Below are positions 37,290 through 49,862 of a DNA stretch of 64,000 nucleotides, piece by piece. The notes under the pieces are model-generated. The model was not told where the DNA came from, did not search any database, and saw nothing but the letters and a program-made list of their open reading frames with translations. The stretch is from Escherichia coli. GTDB lineage: Bacteria > Pseudomonadota > Gammaproteobacteria > Enterobacterales > Enterobacteriaceae. A program made the translations under genes and the position numbers. The DNA is taken from NCBI RefSeq assembly GCF_011881725.1, contig NZ_JAATUR010000018.1:20944-84943 (forward strand). The letters run 5' to 3'. Positions within the stretch are counted from its first letter, which is position 1; every line of letters begins with the position of its first letter.

Positions 37290-39023
37290 GTGAATATTCA
37301 GGCTCTTCTCTCAGAAAAAGTCCGTCAGGCCATGATTGCGGCAGGCGCGCCTGCGGATTGCGAACCGCAGGTTCGTCAGTCAGCAAAAGTTCAGTTCGGC
37401 GACTATCAGGCTAACGGCATGATGGCAGTTGCTAAAAAACTGGGTATGGCACCGCGACAATTAGCAGAGCAGGTGCTGACTCATCTGGATCTTAACGGTA
37501 TCGCCAGCAAAGTTGAGATTGCAGGTCCGGGATTTATCAACATTTTCCTTGATCCGGCATTCCTCGCTGAAAACGTTCAGCAGGCACTGAAATCTGATCG
37601 ACTTGGTGTCGCAACGCCCGAAAAACAGACCATTGTGGTTGACTACTCCGCCCCCAACGTGGCGAAAGAGATGCACGTCGGTCACCTGCGCTCCACCATT
37701 ATTGGTGACGCAGCAGTACGTACTCTGGAGTTCCTCGGTCACAAAGTGATTCGTGCGAACCACGTCGGCGACTGGGGCACTCAGTTCGGTATGCTGATTG
37801 CCTGGCTGGAAAAACAGCAGCAGGAAAATGCCGGTGAAATGGAACTGGCTGACCTTGAAGGTTTCTACCGCGACGCGAAAAAACATTACGATGAAGATGA
37901 AGAGTTCGCCGAGCGCGCGCGTAACTATGTAGTGAAACTGCAGAGTGGCGACGAATATTTCCGCGAAATGTGGCGCAAGCTGGTCGACATCACCATGACG
38001 CAGAACCAGATCACCTACGATCGTCTGAACGTGACGCTGACCCGCGATGATGTCATGGGTGAAAGTCTGTACAACCCGATGCTGCCTGGTATCGTGGCGG
38101 ACCTGAAAGCCAAAGGTCTGGCAGTAGAAAGTGAAGGCGCGACCGTTGTATTCCTTGATGAATTCAAAAACAAGGAAGGTGAGCCGATGGGCGTGATCAT
38201 TCAGAAGAAAGATGGCGGTTATCTCTACACCACGACTGATATCGCCTGTGCAAAATATCGTTATGAAACGCTCCATGCTGACCGCGTGCTGTATTACATC
38301 GACTCCCGCCAGCATCAGCACCTGATGCAAGCGTGGGCAATCGTCCGTAAAGCGGGCTACGTGCCGGAATCAGTACCGCTGGAACATCACATGTTTGGCA
38401 TGATGTTGGGTAAAGACGGTAAACCGTTCAAAACCCGCGCAGGTGGCACGGTGAAACTTGCAGACCTGCTGGATGAAGCTCTGGAACGAGCTCGCCGTCT
38501 GGTGGCAGAGAAGAACCCGGATATGCCAGCCGACGAACTGGAAAAACTGGCCAACGCGGTGGGTATCGGTGCGGTGAAATACGCAGATCTCTCCAAAAAC
38601 CGCACCACCGACTACATCTTCGACTGGGACAACATGCTGGCGTTCGAGGGTAACACTGCGCCATACATGCAGTATGCCTACACCCGTGTATTGTCCGTGT
38701 TCCGTAAAGCGGAAATTAACGAAGAACAACTGGCGGCGGCTCCGGTAATCATTCGTGAAGATCGTGAAGCGCAACTGGCTGCTCGTCTGCTGCAGTTTGA
38801 AGAAACCCTCACCGTGGTTGCTCGTGAAGGTACGCCGCACGTAATGTGTGCTTATCTGTACGATCTGGCAGGCCTGTTCTCTGGCTTCTATGAGCACTGC
38901 CCGATCCTCAGCGCAGAAAACGAAGAAGTGCGTAACAGCCGTCTGAAACTGGCACAACTGACGGCGAAGACGCTGAAGCTGGGTCTGGATACGCTGGGTA
39001 TTGAGACAGTCGAGCGTATGTAA
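37290..39023 (+). CDS. argS: ArgS, arginyl-tRNA synthetase (GTG start)
   Basis: 577 residues; the start is GTG at 37290, which gives the known N-terminus [10 protein letters not shown], and AAGG precedes it. Class I synthetase: N-terminal Add-1 domain (1-110) contacting the tRNA elbow, HVGH (about 129-132, the HIGH equivalent), no canonical KMSK but the family variant [10 protein letters not shown] (about 374-383), and a C-terminal helical anticodon-binding domain. It charges tRNA-Arg. A TATACT -10 lies at 37219-37224. Only a few residues appear to differ from K-12. Confidence 0.98.
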   Translation: MNIQALLSEKVRQAMIAAGAPADCEPQVRQSAKVQFGDYQANGMMAVAKKLGMAPRQLAEQVLTHLDLNGIASKVEIAGPGFINIFLDPAFLAENVQQALKSDRLGVATPEKQTIVVDYSAPNVAKEMHVGHLRSTIIGDAAVRTLEFLGHKVIRANHVGDWGTQFGMLIAWLEKQQQENAGEMELADLEGFYRDAKKHYDEDEEFAERARNYVVKLQSGDEYFREMWRKLVDITMTQNQITYDRLNVTLTRDDVMGESLYNPMLPGIVADLKAKGLAVESEGATVVFLDEFKNKEGEPMGVIIQKKDGGYLYTTTDIACAKYRYETLHADRVLYYIDSRQHQHLMQAWAIVRKAGYVPESVPLEHHMFGMMLGKDGKPFKTRAGGTVKLADLLDEALERARRLVAEKNPDMPADELEKLANAVGIGAVKYADLSKNRTTDYIFDWDNMLAFEGNTAPYMQYAYTRVLSVFRKAEINEEQLAAAPVIIREDREAQLAARLLQFEETLTVVAREGTPHVMCAYLYDLAGLFSGFYEHCPILSAENEEVRNSRLKLAQLTAKTLKLGLDTLGIETVERM

Positions 39024-39041
39024 TCGCGTTATGTTTCAAAG

Positions 39042-39074
39042 GCCGATGTCGCAGTTACGGACATCGGCTTTTTT
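39042..39074 (+). terminator. Intrinsic terminator of argS
   Basis: GCCGATGT (39042-39049) pairs with ACATCGGC (39061-39068), followed by a T-run to 39074, 18 nt after the argS stop. The convergent flhE stop lies immediately beyond. Confidence 0.92.
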
Positions 39075-39075
39075 A

Positions 39076-39471
39076 TCATTGGCGATAATTCACAATCACT
39101 TCATTACGCTGTACCTTCAGCGGCGGAATTAACCGCTCACCGCCAGGAACTTCCCAGATAAAGCGCAACGGTTCTGCCGCCGGTATGCCGGAAAAGGCAA
39201 CTGTGGTCCCGCTTTGCCCGTCTAATTCGACACAACGAGATTGCGAACACAAGCGAACCCGCAGCCCTACGGGAGTCGGGCCGATAAGCTGATAACGCCA
39301 CGCCACCAGCGTCATCAATCCTGAAACAGGTTGTCGCGAAGAAAGAGGCGCTGACGACATCGATTCACCACGGTGGTTCAGCGTTACGCCTACACTACTT
39401 GCCTGCCACATTCCCTCCCCGGCGGCTTGCACAACCAGCGGAAACAACAATATCGCCAGTAAGATCCTCAT
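39076..39471 (-). CDS. flhE: FlhE, periplasmic flagellar accessory protein
   Basis: 131 residues using the second of two adjacent ATGs, which overlaps the flhA stop as TGATG. A signal peptide of about 16 residues ends VQA-AGEG. FlhE resides in the periplasm and is reported to limit proton leak through the flagellar export apparatus. Two cysteines (LCSQSRC) are close together near residue 78. Last gene of flhB-flhA-flhE. Confidence 0.94.
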   Translation of the reverse strand: MRILLAILLFPLVVQAAGEGMWQASSVGVTLNHRGESMSSAPLSSRQPVSGLMTLVAWRYQLIGPTPVGLRVRLCSQSRCVELDGQSGTTVAFSGIPAAEPLRFIWEVPGGERLIPPLKVQRNEVIVNYRQ

Positions 39472-41549
39472 CATTTGCCGCCAATCGTCGCCGTCATTCG
39501 GATATGTCGATTATCTGAAAGTTCCAGATTAGACAGCACCACTAACTGCGGCAGGCTGCGGCGCAGGAAGCGGGACAACAACGGTCGTAGCGCGTGGTTC
39601 ACCAACAATACTGGCGGCGCACCCAGCATCTCCTGACGTGATAATGCTTCCTGAGTTTGCGCAAGCAAGCGATCCGCCAGCCCTGGCTCCAGTCCGCCCC
39701 CGCCCTGCAACGCCTGTAACAGCAAGCGCTCAAGCGGCGTGTCCAGTCCAATAACATGGACTTCATCTTTGCCGGGGAACCACTGCTGGGTAATCGCCCG
39801 CCCCAACGCCACGCGGACGACAGCGGTTAATTCATGCGGATCGCTCTGAACAGGAGCATGCTCCGCCAGCGTTTCGAGAATGGTGCGCATATCGCGAATC
39901 GGTACTTTTTCATCGAGCAGATTTTGCAGTACTTTATGCAGCGTGGTGAGCGTGACGACGCCTGGAACTAAATCTTCTGTCAGTTTTGGCATCTCCTGGG
40001 CGACGCGATCAAGTAGTTGTTGCGCCTCCTGACGACCAAACAGTTCTGCAGCATGCTGGCTAATGAGATGGTTAAGATGTGTCGCCACCACCGTACTGGC
40101 CTCAACCACGGTATATCCCTGAATCTGCGCCTGTTCTTTAAGCGCACTTTCGATCCAGATGGCGTTCAGACCAAAAGCCGGATCGACGGTCGCCTCGCCT
40201 GGTAACGTTCCGGCGGCAGTTCCTGGGTTAATTGCCAGCCAGCGCCCCGGATAAGCATCTCCACTGCCAATCTCTACGCCTTTCATCAAAATACGATAAC
40301 GTGCAGGTTGCAGATCCATATTGTCGCGAATGTGCACCACCGGCGGCAGGAAGCCCATTTCCTGAGCAAATTTCTTGCGAATACTGCGAATTCGGCCCAG
40401 CAACTCGCCCTCTTGTTGGAAATCAACCATCGGGATCAGTCGATAGCCCACTTCCATCCCCAGAGAATCTTCCAGCTGCACATCATTCCACGTTGCTTCG
40501 ACTACAGCATTATTCTCCGCCATTTTTACCGGTTTCGGCTCGGCAGGCGTTTTTTGTTCGCGCCCGCGCATCCACCATGCCAGCCCGAGCAATCCGGCCG
40601 TGAACAGTAAAAATACCAGGTTCGGCATACCTGGCACCAGGCCGAGTAAACCGAGCACGGCGGCACTTAACAACATGACGCTCGGATTACTGAAAAGCTG
40701 ATTCACCATCTGCTCGCCAACATCCTGATCGGTGCTGACACGCGTAACGATGACTCCCGCCGCGGTAGAAATAACCAGCGCCGGAATTTGCGCCACCAGA
40801 CCGTCACCAATGGTCAAAAGCGTATAACTTTCCGCTGCGTGGCCCATGCTCATACCATGTTGCAGCACACCGACCAGCAATCCGCCGACAACGTTAATGA
40901 CCATAATGAGGATCCCGGCAATGGCATCACCGCGGACAAACTTACTCGCCCCGTCCATTGAGCCATAAAAATCGGCTTCCTGAGTCACTTCTGAGCGGCG
41001 TTTTTTCGCCTCATCTTCACCAATCAATCCGGCGTTGAGATCGGCGTCAATCGCCATCTGCTTACCCGGCATGCCATCCAGAACAAAGCGCGCGCCGACT
41101 TCCGCGATACGCCCGGCACCTTTGGTAATGACCATAAAGTTGATGATCACAAGGATGACAAATACCACAATACCGATGGCAAAATTGCCGCCGACGAGGA
41201 AGTGACCGAACGCTTCGACCACCTTTCCGGCCGCCGCCGCGCCAGTATGCCCTTCCATCAAAATGATGCGGGTTGAAGCCACGTTAAGTGCCAGACGCAA
41301 CAGCGTGGTAAACAACAGAATGGTCGGAAACGCGGCAAACTCTAGCGTACGCTGGGTAAACATCGCCACCAGCAATACCATGATCGAGAGCGCGATATTG
41401 AAGGTAAATAGCAGGTCGAGAATGAATGCAGGCAGTGGCAGCACCATCATCGACAAGATCAGCAAGATCAAAATCGGTCCGGCAAGGATCTGCCATTGTG
41501 TCGATTTGAGGTTTGCAGGCAGGCGCAGCATCGTGGCCAGATTACTCAT
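39471..41549 (-). CDS. flhA: FlhA, flagellar type III export gate protein
   Basis: 692 residues from MSNLATMLRL; 25 in-frame codons upstream lie within flhB and are not used. About eight membrane helices occupy residues 20-310, with the FHIPEP-family signature TLLRLALNVASTRIIL (about 83-98). The C-terminal cytoplasmic domain (about 360-692) forms the nonameric ring that docks chaperone-substrate complexes. It overlaps flhB by 8 nt and flhE by 1 nt, so the three are translationally coupled. Confidence 0.97.
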   Translation of the reverse strand: MSNLATMLRLPANLKSTQWQILAGPILILLILSMMVLPLPAFILDLLFTFNIALSIMVLLVAMFTQRTLEFAAFPTILLFTTLLRLALNVASTRIILMEGHTGAAAAGKVVEAFGHFLVGGNFAIGIVVFVILVIINFMVITKGAGRIAEVGARFVLDGMPGKQMAIDADLNAGLIGEDEAKKRRSEVTQEADFYGSMDGASKFVRGDAIAGILIMVINVVGGLLVGVLQHGMSMGHAAESYTLLTIGDGLVAQIPALVISTAAGVIVTRVSTDQDVGEQMVNQLFSNPSVMLLSAAVLGLLGLVPGMPNLVFLLFTAGLLGLAWWMRGREQKTPAEPKPVKMAENNAVVEATWNDVQLEDSLGMEVGYRLIPMVDFQQEGELLGRIRSIRKKFAQEMGFLPPVVHIRDNMDLQPARYRILMKGVEIGSGDAYPGRWLAINPGTAAGTLPGEATVDPAFGLNAIWIESALKEQAQIQGYTVVEASTVVATHLNHLISQHAAELFGRQEAQQLLDRVAQEMPKLTEDLVPGVVTLTTLHKVLQNLLDEKVPIRDMRTILETLAEHAPVQSDPHELTAVVRVALGRAITQQWFPGKDEVHVIGLDTPLERLLLQALQGGGGLEPGLADRLLAQTQEALSRQEMLGAPPVLLVNHALRPLLSRFLRRSLPQLVVLSNLELSDNRHIRMTATIGGK

Positions 41550-42690
41550 GGGTCGGTTTCTCGTTGATAAAATCCAGGGCTTTCGGCACCGGAAGATGAG
41601 TAGGTTGTTCAGGGCGTTGTCCACCAGCCAGACGCCAACGTTTCAGTTGCCAGACCCAGGCAAGTACTTCTGCCACTGCGGCATATAGTTGACCCGGTAT
41701 TTGTTGGCCGATTTCGGCATGTCGATACAGCGCACGCGCCAGCGGCGGCGCTTCGAGGGTCGGGACGTTAGTTTCAGCGGCTATTTCACGAATGCGTAAT
41801 GCCACCAGGCCCGCCCCCTTGGCGACGACTTTTGGCGCGCTCATTTTGTTTTCGTCGTATTGCAATGCCACTGAGTAGTGAGTTGGGTTATTGACAATGA
41901 CGTCCGCTTTCGGCACATCGGCCATCATCCGGCGGCGTGCCGCCGCTCGCTGCATCTGACGAATTCGCCCTTTGACATGGGGGTCGCCTTCGCTTTGTTT
42001 GAACTCATCACGAATATCCTGCCGTGACATACGCAGTTTTTTCAGGTGGCTGAAGATTTGGAAAAAGACGTCAAAGCCCACCATCGGAATGACACCAAGC
42101 ACCACCAACAGCGCGCAAAGCCCCACCAGATCCATGGCATTACCCATGGCGGTAATCGGAGACTCGGCCATTAAGCGCAGCATTTGTGGCCAGTGATGCC
42201 AGAGATAAAATCCCGTCACGCTGCCAACCAGGATGGATTTCAATATTGCTTTAAGCAACTCCGCACCGGTTTGTGCCGAGAACATCCGTTTAATGCCGGG
42301 TAACGGGTTGAGTTTGGAAAACTTCGGCTGCAATGATTTGCCGCTAAATACCAGCCCTCCCAGCATGACTGGCGAAATGAGCGCCACCAGCACTACACCG
42401 CTAATCAGCGGCAGCAGTGCCAACATAGCTTCTCTGATCAGCAGAATAATCTGCCCCAGGATCAGATTCGGGTCATTGATGATGCTGTGATCAAAATGCA
42501 ATCCAGCGGAGAGCATGCCCGACAATCGACGCGCCAGCGACACACCGCCAAACCAAATAACACACACGCTCACTAACAAAATTAGTAGCGACGTTAACTC
42601 ACGGGAACGCGGGATTTGCCCCTCTTCCCGCGCTTTTTCAAGTCGGTGAGGCGTGGGGGCTTCTGTTTTGTCGTCGCTCTCGTCAGACAC
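41542..42690 (-). CDS. flhB: FlhB, flagellar export switch protein
   Basis: 382 residues. Four membrane helices (about residues 30-210) and a cytoplasmic domain with the autocleavage motif NPTH (about 269-272), which changes export specificity from rod/hook to filament proteins. Charged N-terminus (SDESDDKTEAPTPHRLEKAREEG begins this) is typical. First gene of flhBAE; the FlhDC-dependent promoter should lie in 42691-42760, but I could not place its box with confidence. Confidence 0.97.
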   Translation of the reverse strand: MSDESDDKTEAPTPHRLEKAREEGQIPRSRELTSLLILLVSVCVIWFGGVSLARRLSGMLSAGLHFDHSIINDPNLILGQIILLIREAMLALLPLISGVVLVALISPVMLGGLVFSGKSLQPKFSKLNPLPGIKRMFSAQTGAELLKAILKSILVGSVTGFYLWHHWPQMLRLMAESPITAMGNAMDLVGLCALLVVLGVIPMVGFDVFFQIFSHLKKLRMSRQDIRDEFKQSEGDPHVKGRIRQMQRAAARRRMMADVPKADVIVNNPTHYSVALQYDENKMSAPKVVAKGAGLVALRIREIAAETNVPTLEAPPLARALYRHAEIGQQIPGQLYAAVAEVLAWVWQLKRWRLAGGQRPEQPTHLPVPKALDFINEKPTHE

Positions 42691-42819
42691 GTCGCCAATC
42701 CTTGAAAGAGTAATAAGCGTGAATGATGCCAGAGCGAAATGAGTTCAATGGGTTGAGTAAGGGGTAAAACAGGCGGGATTTAAGGCTTTTACCGCCGCAC
42801 ATCAGGCAAGGTGCACGTT

Positions 42820-42895
42820 TGTCGGATGCGACGTAAACGCCTATCCGACCTGCCTGTAGGCCTGATAAGATGCGTCAGCATCGCATCAGGCAATA
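42820..42895. repeat. BIME between flhB and cheZ
   Basis: GTCGGATGCGACGTAAACGCCTATCCGACCTGC and GTAGGCCTGATAAGATGCGTCAGCATCGCATCAGGC are REP units in opposite orientation, in the cheZ 3' region. Confidence 0.85.
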
Positions 42896-42899
42896 CAAA

Positions 42900-43544
42900 T
42901 CAGAACCCGAGACTATCCAACAAATCGTCGACCTGGTCCTGACTGGCAACCACACCCGCTTTGCTGGTATCGACCTGCGGTCCATTCAGCAAACTTTGGC
43001 TCTCTCGTTTCGGACGCGTATCCTGTTCCGGGATATTTTCCAGTAGCACCATTAACAGCTGGCGTTCAATCTCCTGAATGACATCCATCATTCGTTTAAT
43101 GACCTGCCCGGTGAGATCCTGAAAATCCTGTGCCATCATGATTTCCAGCAATTGCGCATTAGTAAAACCGGTATGCGTCGGCACATCCGCAAGAAATTGC
43201 CGTGTATCAGTTACCAGTTCGCGGGCATCGGCAAGGTCAATTGGGTCGGCAAACCAGTCATCCCAGCGTTGGGTTAACGCTTTTGCTGATTTCTCCATTT
43301 GATCCTGATGCGGTTGTGACGCTTCAACACTGTTCAACGCCCGCTCCGCGGCCTGGGCGGTCATCTGCACAACATAATACAGACGATCGCGGGCATCGGG
43401 GATGGCTTCTGCCGCTTCGGCAATGGCCTGATCCAGCCCCAGTTCACGCAAACTGTCCCGCAGCATACGCGTCAGGCTGCCGATGCGCGCAATGATATCG
43501 CCAGCGGAATGCTCGTCAGCCGGTTTGATTGATGGTTGCATCAT
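42900..43544 (-). CDS. cheZ: CheZ, CheY-phosphate phosphatase
   Basis: 214 residues from [10 protein letters not shown]; 30 in-frame codons upstream are inside cheY. Long helical hairpin that dimerises into a four-helix bundle; [14 protein letters not shown] (about 142-155) contains the catalytic glutamine. The C-terminal helix ending [13 protein letters not shown] binds CheY. It ends the motor-reversal signal. 10 nt after cheY, last gene of the tar-tap-cheRBYZ operon. Confidence 0.97.
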   Translation of the reverse strand: MMQPSIKPADEHSAGDIIARIGSLTRMLRDSLRELGLDQAIAEAAEAIPDARDRLYYVVQMTAQAAERALNSVEASQPHQDQMEKSAKALTQRWDDWFADPIDLADARELVTDTRQFLADVPTHTGFTNAQLLEIMMAQDFQDLTGQVIKRMMDVIQEIERQLLMVLLENIPEQDTRPKRESQSLLNGPQVDTSKAGVVASQDQVDDLLDSLGF

Positions 43545-43554
43545 AGTCGCGTCC

Positions 43555-45008
<1,454 letters not shown>

Positions 45009-45010
45009 CG

Positions 45011-45871
45011 TTAATCCTTACTTAGCGCATACACCGTCTGACCACGAAGCGTGAAGCTGCGCTCAAGGTGGCTAAAGTTTTCAGAGTGACCCGCAAACAA
45101 CAATCCGTCGGGTTTAAGCAGCGGTACAAAGCGACGTAAAATCGCCTGTTGGGTCGTTTGATCGAAGTAGATCATGACGTTACGACAGAAGATCGCATCG
45201 AACGGCCCCGGTGCAGCGTACTGTTTCGCCAGCAAATTCAGCGGGGAAAAATCGATAAAGTTCGCCAGTGCCTGATTAACCCGCACCAGACCTTGATGCG
45301 GCCCAGTGCCTCGCATGAAGTAACGCTGCAATTGCTGCGCTGTCAGGTTTTTCAGCTCTTCATGGCGATAAATGCCGCTTCTGGCTTTTTCCAGCACTTC
45401 AGTGTCAATATCGCTGGCGAACACTTTCCAGCGTCCAGGCGCGGTGCCCAGCGTGTCAGCCAGCGTCATGGCAATGCTGTACGGTTCTTCACCTGTCGAT
45501 GCTGCCGCACTCCATACTCGATACTCGCCAGAGCTGCGGCGAGCGTGCTGTGCGAGCAATGGAAAATGATGCCCCTCGCGGAAAAATGCCGTCAGGTTCG
45601 TGGTCAGTGAGTTAATAAACGCCTGCCACTCGCCGCTGTGCTGATTAGATTCAAGCAAATTCAAATAATGGCCAAAATCAGCCAGCCCCAGTGAGCGCAA
45701 ACGCCGCACCAGGCGGTTGTACACCATGTCGCGTTTGTGATCGGCCAGGACTATCCCCGCACGTTGATAGATCAATTGACTTATCCGCCGAAAATGCGCG
45801 TCGGAAAGCGGCAGGCGCTCGGACATCTGTAACAATAAAGACGTTTGCCCATAGGGCAGAGATGAAGTCAT
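45011..45871 (-). CDS. cheR: CheR, chemoreceptor methyltransferase
   Basis: 286 residues. N-terminal helical domain (to about 90), then a SAM-binding Rossmann domain with [17 protein letters not shown] (about 119-135) and [11 protein letters not shown] (about 228-238). A small beta subdomain binds the NWETF tail of major receptors such as Tar. It methylates receptor glutamates. 18 nt after tap. Confidence 0.97.
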   Translation of the reverse strand: MTSSLPYGQTSLLLQMSERLPLSDAHFRRISQLIYQRAGIVLADHKRDMVYNRLVRRLRSLGLADFGHYLNLLESNQHSGEWQAFINSLTTNLTAFFREGHHFPLLAQHARRSSGEYRVWSAAASTGEEPYSIAMTLADTLGTAPGRWKVFASDIDTEVLEKARSGIYRHEELKNLTAQQLQRYFMRGTGPHQGLVRVNQALANFIDFSPLNLLAKQYAAPGPFDAIFCRNVMIYFDQTTQQAILRRFVPLLKPDGLLFAGHSENFSHLERSFTLRGQTVYALSKD

Positions 45872-45889
45872 AGCGCCTTCTCAATCACT

Positions 45890-47491
45890 TCAGGATACCA
45901 CTGGCGTAATTTGTAACTGCGCCAACTCATGTCGTGCTACTTCATGTTCTTCAAGGATAAATACCGCCACGCGCGACGAAAGATTGTCAGCCTGATTCGC
46001 CAGTTGTTCCGTTGCCGCCGCCGCTTCCTCTACAAGGGCGGCATTCTGCTGTGTCACCTGATCCATCTGGCTGACGGCCTGTGCAACCTGCTCAATCCCC
46101 CGCCGCTGTTCTTCCGACGCCGAGGCAATGTCTCCCATAATGTCGTTCACACGGGTCACCGAACTGACAATTTCGGTCATGGTCGCGGCGGCGTTATTCA
46201 CCAGCTTCGAACCGTGCTGTACACGATTGACTGACTCTTCTATTAGTCCTTTGATCTCTTTTGCCGCCTGGGCACTACGGCTGGCAAGATTGCGCACTTC
46301 ACCTGCCACTACCGCAAAACCACGTCCCTGCTCTCCGGCGCGAGCCGCTTCTACTGCCGCATTCAGGGCCAGAATATTGGTCTGGAAAGCAATGCCGTCG
46401 ATCACGCTGATAATGTCGCCAATTTTCTGCGAGCTGGTGGCGATTTCCTGCATGGTGTGAGTCATGGTACTGACCTGGACACCGCCCGCCTGCGCTGTAT
46501 TCGCAGCATTTTTTGCCAGTTCTGAGGCCTGACGCGCGTTATCGGCATTTTGCCCTACGGTTGCGGTTAATTGCTCCATGCTGGCGGCGGTTTGCGCCAG
46601 TGAGGCCGCCTGCTGTTCGGTACGGCTGGAGAGATCGTTATTGCCTGCCACAATCTCAGCGATACCAATGTGCATCTCCTGGCTTCCCTTACGCACATCG
46701 CTCACTGTTCCCCGCAAAGCCTGCTGCATGGTCTTCAGGCTGGCAAAAATAGCGGTGATCTCATTGCGACCATACACCGCAATCGGACGTGCCAGATTAC
46801 CGGCGGCAATGCTGTCAAAATGGCTACCAACTATCGCCAGTGGTTGAACAATCATCTTGCGCGTCCACCACAGCGCACAACTCATGTAGAGGGCTGCAAC
46901 AATAATCATGCTGATAAACACCAGCGCCGAAATCTGGTAGTTGCGCTGGCTTTGCGCACTGGCGCCTTCCAGCACATGGTTGATCTCCTGCTGCCAGGCC
47001 TCGAAGTTAACGTCAAAGGCATGCTGTGATTCCTGCACCGGCGCGGTGAGGAAATCCGAAAGCTGATTGCTTTCCAGCCAGGTCGCCTGATGTTCGAGAT
47101 CGTTGTGCCAGCGGGTAAAACTTTTCTCCGTCTCTTTTTGTAACGCCCTGACGTGCTCGTTGCCCGCAGTCATCGCCATAAAACTTTTAAACAGCGTGGA
47201 GGACTGCGTCAGACTGCTGCGTGCCGTCGTCATCAACGTTTTAATGTCATCCGCCGGATAACTAAGCGCCGTCAGGGTGCCCGCTTTGTTCAGCGCGGTG
47301 CTGGCCTGTAACATCACTGCCCGCGTTTGCGCTAATGCCGCACGTTGCTGATTGCTCTGCTCGATCTGATTCAGTCGTTGTAAATCGTCGCGAAATGCCC
47401 AAAAAGACATGCCGTTACTGCCAATCTGCAAGATCCCGCAGAGAATCAAAATCAAAAACAGCGTGGTCGAAATTCGAATACGATTAAACAT
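45890..47491 (-). CDS. tap: Tap, dipeptide (and pyrimidine) chemoreceptor
   Basis: 533 residues. Two membrane helices (about 7-29 and 190-212) bracket a four-helix periplasmic sensor domain; then HAMP, methylation helices, and the invariant signalling hairpin tip ([22 protein letters not shown] begins at about 373). Tap senses dipeptides through DppA. As in other minor receptors, the C-terminus lacks the NWETF pentapeptide that tethers CheR and CheB. 45 nt after tar. Confidence 0.97.
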   Translation of the reverse strand: MFNRIRISTTLFLILILCGILQIGSNGMSFWAFRDDLQRLNQIEQSNQQRAALAQTRAVMLQASTALNKAGTLTALSYPADDIKTLMTTARSSLTQSSTLFKSFMAMTAGNEHVRALQKETEKSFTRWHNDLEHQATWLESNQLSDFLTAPVQESQHAFDVNFEAWQQEINHVLEGASAQSQRNYQISALVFISMIIVAALYMSCALWWTRKMIVQPLAIVGSHFDSIAAGNLARPIAVYGRNEITAIFASLKTMQQALRGTVSDVRKGSQEMHIGIAEIVAGNNDLSSRTEQQAASLAQTAASMEQLTATVGQNADNARQASELAKNAANTAQAGGVQVSTMTHTMQEIATSSQKIGDIISVIDGIAFQTNILALNAAVEAARAGEQGRGFAVVAGEVRNLASRSAQAAKEIKGLIEESVNRVQHGSKLVNNAAATMTEIVSSVTRVNDIMGDIASASEEQRRGIEQVAQAVSQMDQVTQQNAALVEEAAAATEQLANQADNLSSRVAVFILEEHEVARHELAQLQITPVVS

Positions 47492-47536
47492 CAACGCTCC
47501 CCATCAGGCGGCAATGACCGCGTTAGTAAATACTCG

Positions 47537-49192
47537 TCAAAATGTTTCCCAGTTTGGGTCTTGTTCAGTTATTCGCAGTCGTGCCAGTGGTTGCTCACTG
47601 GCTGGACGGGATAATGTTTGTGGTTTATTCGTGAGCGGGCTGGCTGCCAGACGGAATGCGGAAACGGCCTGCGTTAAACGACTGGCTTGTTCTTCCAGCG
47701 CAGCGGCAGCGGCGGCTGATTCCTGCACCAAAGATGCGTTCTGCTGCGTGACGCGGTCCATTTCAGAAACCGCCAATGCGACTTGATCGATGCCGCGGCT
47801 CTGTTCATCCGATGCCGATGCAATCTCTCCCATAATGTCAGTCACGCGGGTGACGGCATTAACAATATTGTTCATCGTTTCCCCGGCGCTTTCGACCAAT
47901 ACCGAACCGGTATCAACACGCGAGACGGAGTCTTCAATGAGAGCTTTGATCTCTTTTGCCGCCTGGGCGCTGCGACTGGCAAGATTCCGCACTTCGCCCG
48001 CCACCACGGCAAAACCACGGCCCTGTTCACCTGCTCGCGCAGCTTCAACAGCAGCATTCAGCGCGAGGATATTGGTCTGGAATGCAATACCGTCGATAAC
48101 GCTGATAATGTCGGCGATTTTCTTCGAGCTGTCGGCAATTTCGTGCATCGTTTTCACCACGCCATCCACCACTTTACCGCCGTGCTGGGCGGTGTCTGAG
48201 GCACTTTGCGCCAGTTGCGAGGCCTGACGGGCGTTATCGGCGTTCTGCTTAACAGTAGCGGTGAGCTGTTCCATGCTGGCGGCAGTTTCTTCCAACGCAG
48301 ATGCCTGCTGTTCAGTACGGGAGGAAAGATCGGTATTGCCCGCAGCAATTTCACGGGTACCAATATAGATAGCATCTGAACCTTCGCGCACATGGGTGAC
48401 GGTGTCGGTCAAGGAGCGTTGCATATGTGAAACACTCTGTGCCAGGTCGCCCATTTCACTTCGTCCAGCAATGGTCAGGGTATTCGCCAGATTACCACCA
48501 GCAATTTCACGGATATGGGAAATGATTTTCGCCAGCGGGTTGAGCAACATACGGCGGATGCCATACCACGCCACCAGCAAAATTAATATCACCACCAGCG
48601 CGATAGCCGCCAGTTGCCACTGCGCAAAGCGGTAATCACCCGCGTTGTCAGTAACGATATCGCGATACAGTTTTTCACTGCTGAGGGCGTACTGGGCAAA
48701 GGCTTCGCCCATCGCATTTTGCATTCCCTGGGTTGGCTGAGCGAAATAGGCTCCAGTATTGCCATAATCAAGATAATCAATCAGTTCTGTTAATGCTGTG
48801 TGATAGTTTTTATATTTTTCATCGATGTTACGACTGGTGGCGACCATTTCAGGTAACGGTGCCATGCTTTTGAATTTTTTATAATGGATAGCCGCCTGGG
48901 CCAATGTTTTCCTGGCACTATCCAGCAATTCAACTTTGGCGTTACTTTGTTGATTGGATGAGTCCATCATCATTCGCACCGCTGAACGACTCAGGTTAAT
49001 GCGCGTTTGCAGCATTAAATCCCATGTTGAGGTCAGCTCGCTCTGTTGTTCCCGTAATTGATTGGAAACCACAAAACTATTCTGGCTATGGTGAAGAGAA
49101 GAAAAAAACAGACTGCCGGAAATAAGCTGTAACAGTGCGAATACCCCCAGCACCATTACCAACAGCGTTACTACGCGGATACGGTTAATCAT
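47537..49192 (-). CDS. tar: Tar, aspartate/maltose chemoreceptor
   Basis: 551 residues from [10 protein letters not shown]; the longer in-frame reading would run across the sigma-28 promoter. Layout as Tap: membrane helices near 7-30 and 190-212, periplasmic ligand domain with the aspartate-binding arginines ([13 protein letters not shown], about 68-80), HAMP, signalling tip, and the C-terminal NWETF tail that binds CheR/CheB. Two residues shorter than K-12 in the flexible linker before the tail, a tolerant region. First gene of the meche operon. Confidence 0.97.
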   Translation of the reverse strand: MINRIRVVTLLVMVLGVFALLQLISGSLFFSSLHHSQNSFVVSNQLREQQSELTSTWDLMLQTRINLSRSAVRMMMDSSNQQSNAKVELLDSARKTLAQAAIHYKKFKSMAPLPEMVATSRNIDEKYKNYHTALTELIDYLDYGNTGAYFAQPTQGMQNAMGEAFAQYALSSEKLYRDIVTDNAGDYRFAQWQLAAIALVVILILLVAWYGIRRMLLNPLAKIISHIREIAGGNLANTLTIAGRSEMGDLAQSVSHMQRSLTDTVTHVREGSDAIYIGTREIAAGNTDLSSRTEQQASALEETAASMEQLTATVKQNADNARQASQLAQSASDTAQHGGKVVDGVVKTMHEIADSSKKIADIISVIDGIAFQTNILALNAAVEAARAGEQGRGFAVVAGEVRNLASRSAQAAKEIKALIEDSVSRVDTGSVLVESAGETMNNIVNAVTRVTDIMGEIASASDEQSRGIDQVALAVSEMDRVTQQNASLVQESAAAAAALEEQASRLTQAVSAFRLAASPLTNKPQTLSRPASEQPLARLRITEQDPNWETF

Positions 49193-49223
49193 AAGGCACC
49201 TTCCTGAAAACAAGTTGATTTCG

Positions 49224-49250
49224 TTATCGGCAGGAGGGTGGGAAACTTTA
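49224..49250 (-). promoter_or_regulatory. Sigma-28 (FliA) promoter of tar-tap-cheRBYZ
   Basis: On the minus strand TAAAGTTT (49250-49243), an 11-nt spacer, then GCCGATAA (49231-49224): a perfect match to the flagellar class 3 consensus, 32 nt before the tar ATG. Confidence 0.97.
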
Positions 49251-49281
49251 TTTCTGATGCCTGGCATGGCGAAATTAAAAT

Positions 49282-49308
49282 AAAAAACCCGATGAGCAGA
49301 GCATCGGG
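49282..49308 (-). terminator. Intrinsic terminator of motAB-cheAW
   Basis: On the minus strand CCCGATG and CATCGGG form a 7-bp stem with a 7-nt loop, followed by a U-run (49287-49282), 30 nt after the cheW stop and upstream of the tar promoter. Confidence 0.9.
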
Positions 49309-49337
49309 CTCATTTCATTTGAGCACAACGGGATAAA

Positions 49338-49841
49338 TTATGCGACTTCTGACGCCGTGCTATCCAACAGCGCCATCTCTTCGCTATTCAGTAGTTTTTC
49401 GATATTCACCAGAATTAGCATGCGATCGCCCAGTGCGCCCAGACCAGTGAGGTATTCAGTGGAAAGCGTCACCGCAAATTCCGGTGCCGGGCGAATTTGT
49501 TCCGTTGTCAATGAAAGAACATCTGAAACGCCATCTACCACAATGCCGACTACCCGCTGCCCAAGATTCAGAACGATGACCACCGTGTTATCGTTATACT
49601 CCACATCGACCTGGCAGAACTTAATACGCAAATCGATAATCGGCACAATCACGCCGCGCAGATTAGTGACGCCTTTGATAAACGCTGGCGTATTGGCAAT
49701 CCGCGTGACCTGATCGTAGCCACGGATCTCCTGCACTTTCAGAATATCTATGCCGTACTCTTCATCACCGAGGGTAAATACCAGAAACTCCTGGCCTGAC
49801 GGTTCGCTGGCCAGCTTTGTTACATTTGTCATACCGGTCAT
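49338..49841 (-). CDS. cheW: CheW, receptor-kinase coupling protein
   Basis: 167 residues from [10 protein letters not shown]; seven upstream in-frame codons are not used. It is a pair of SH3-like beta barrels; [14 protein letters not shown] (about 57-70) is the conserved receptor/CheA contact. CheW links CheA to receptor tips in the chemosensory array. 21 nt after cheA, last gene of the mocha operon. Confidence 0.97.
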   Translation of the reverse strand: MTGMTNVTKLASEPSGQEFLVFTLGDEEYGIDILKVQEIRGYDQVTRIANTPAFIKGVTNLRGVIVPIIDLRIKFCQVDVEYNDNTVVIVLNLGQRVVGIVVDGVSDVLSLTTEQIRPAPEFAVTLSTEYLTGLGALGDRMLILVNIEKLLNSEEMALLDSTASEVA

Positions 49842-49862
49842 ATTTATTACCTTTTTACTCAA

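Noticed and set aside
37461..38330. 289-codon minus-strand frame inside argS
   Set aside because: Antisense to argS in its codon-phase mirror; no recognisable domain and no Shine-Dalgarno sequence.
42691..42899. Search for an FlhDC box ahead of flhB
   Set aside because: The motif is degenerate and no arrangement was clear enough to report by eye.
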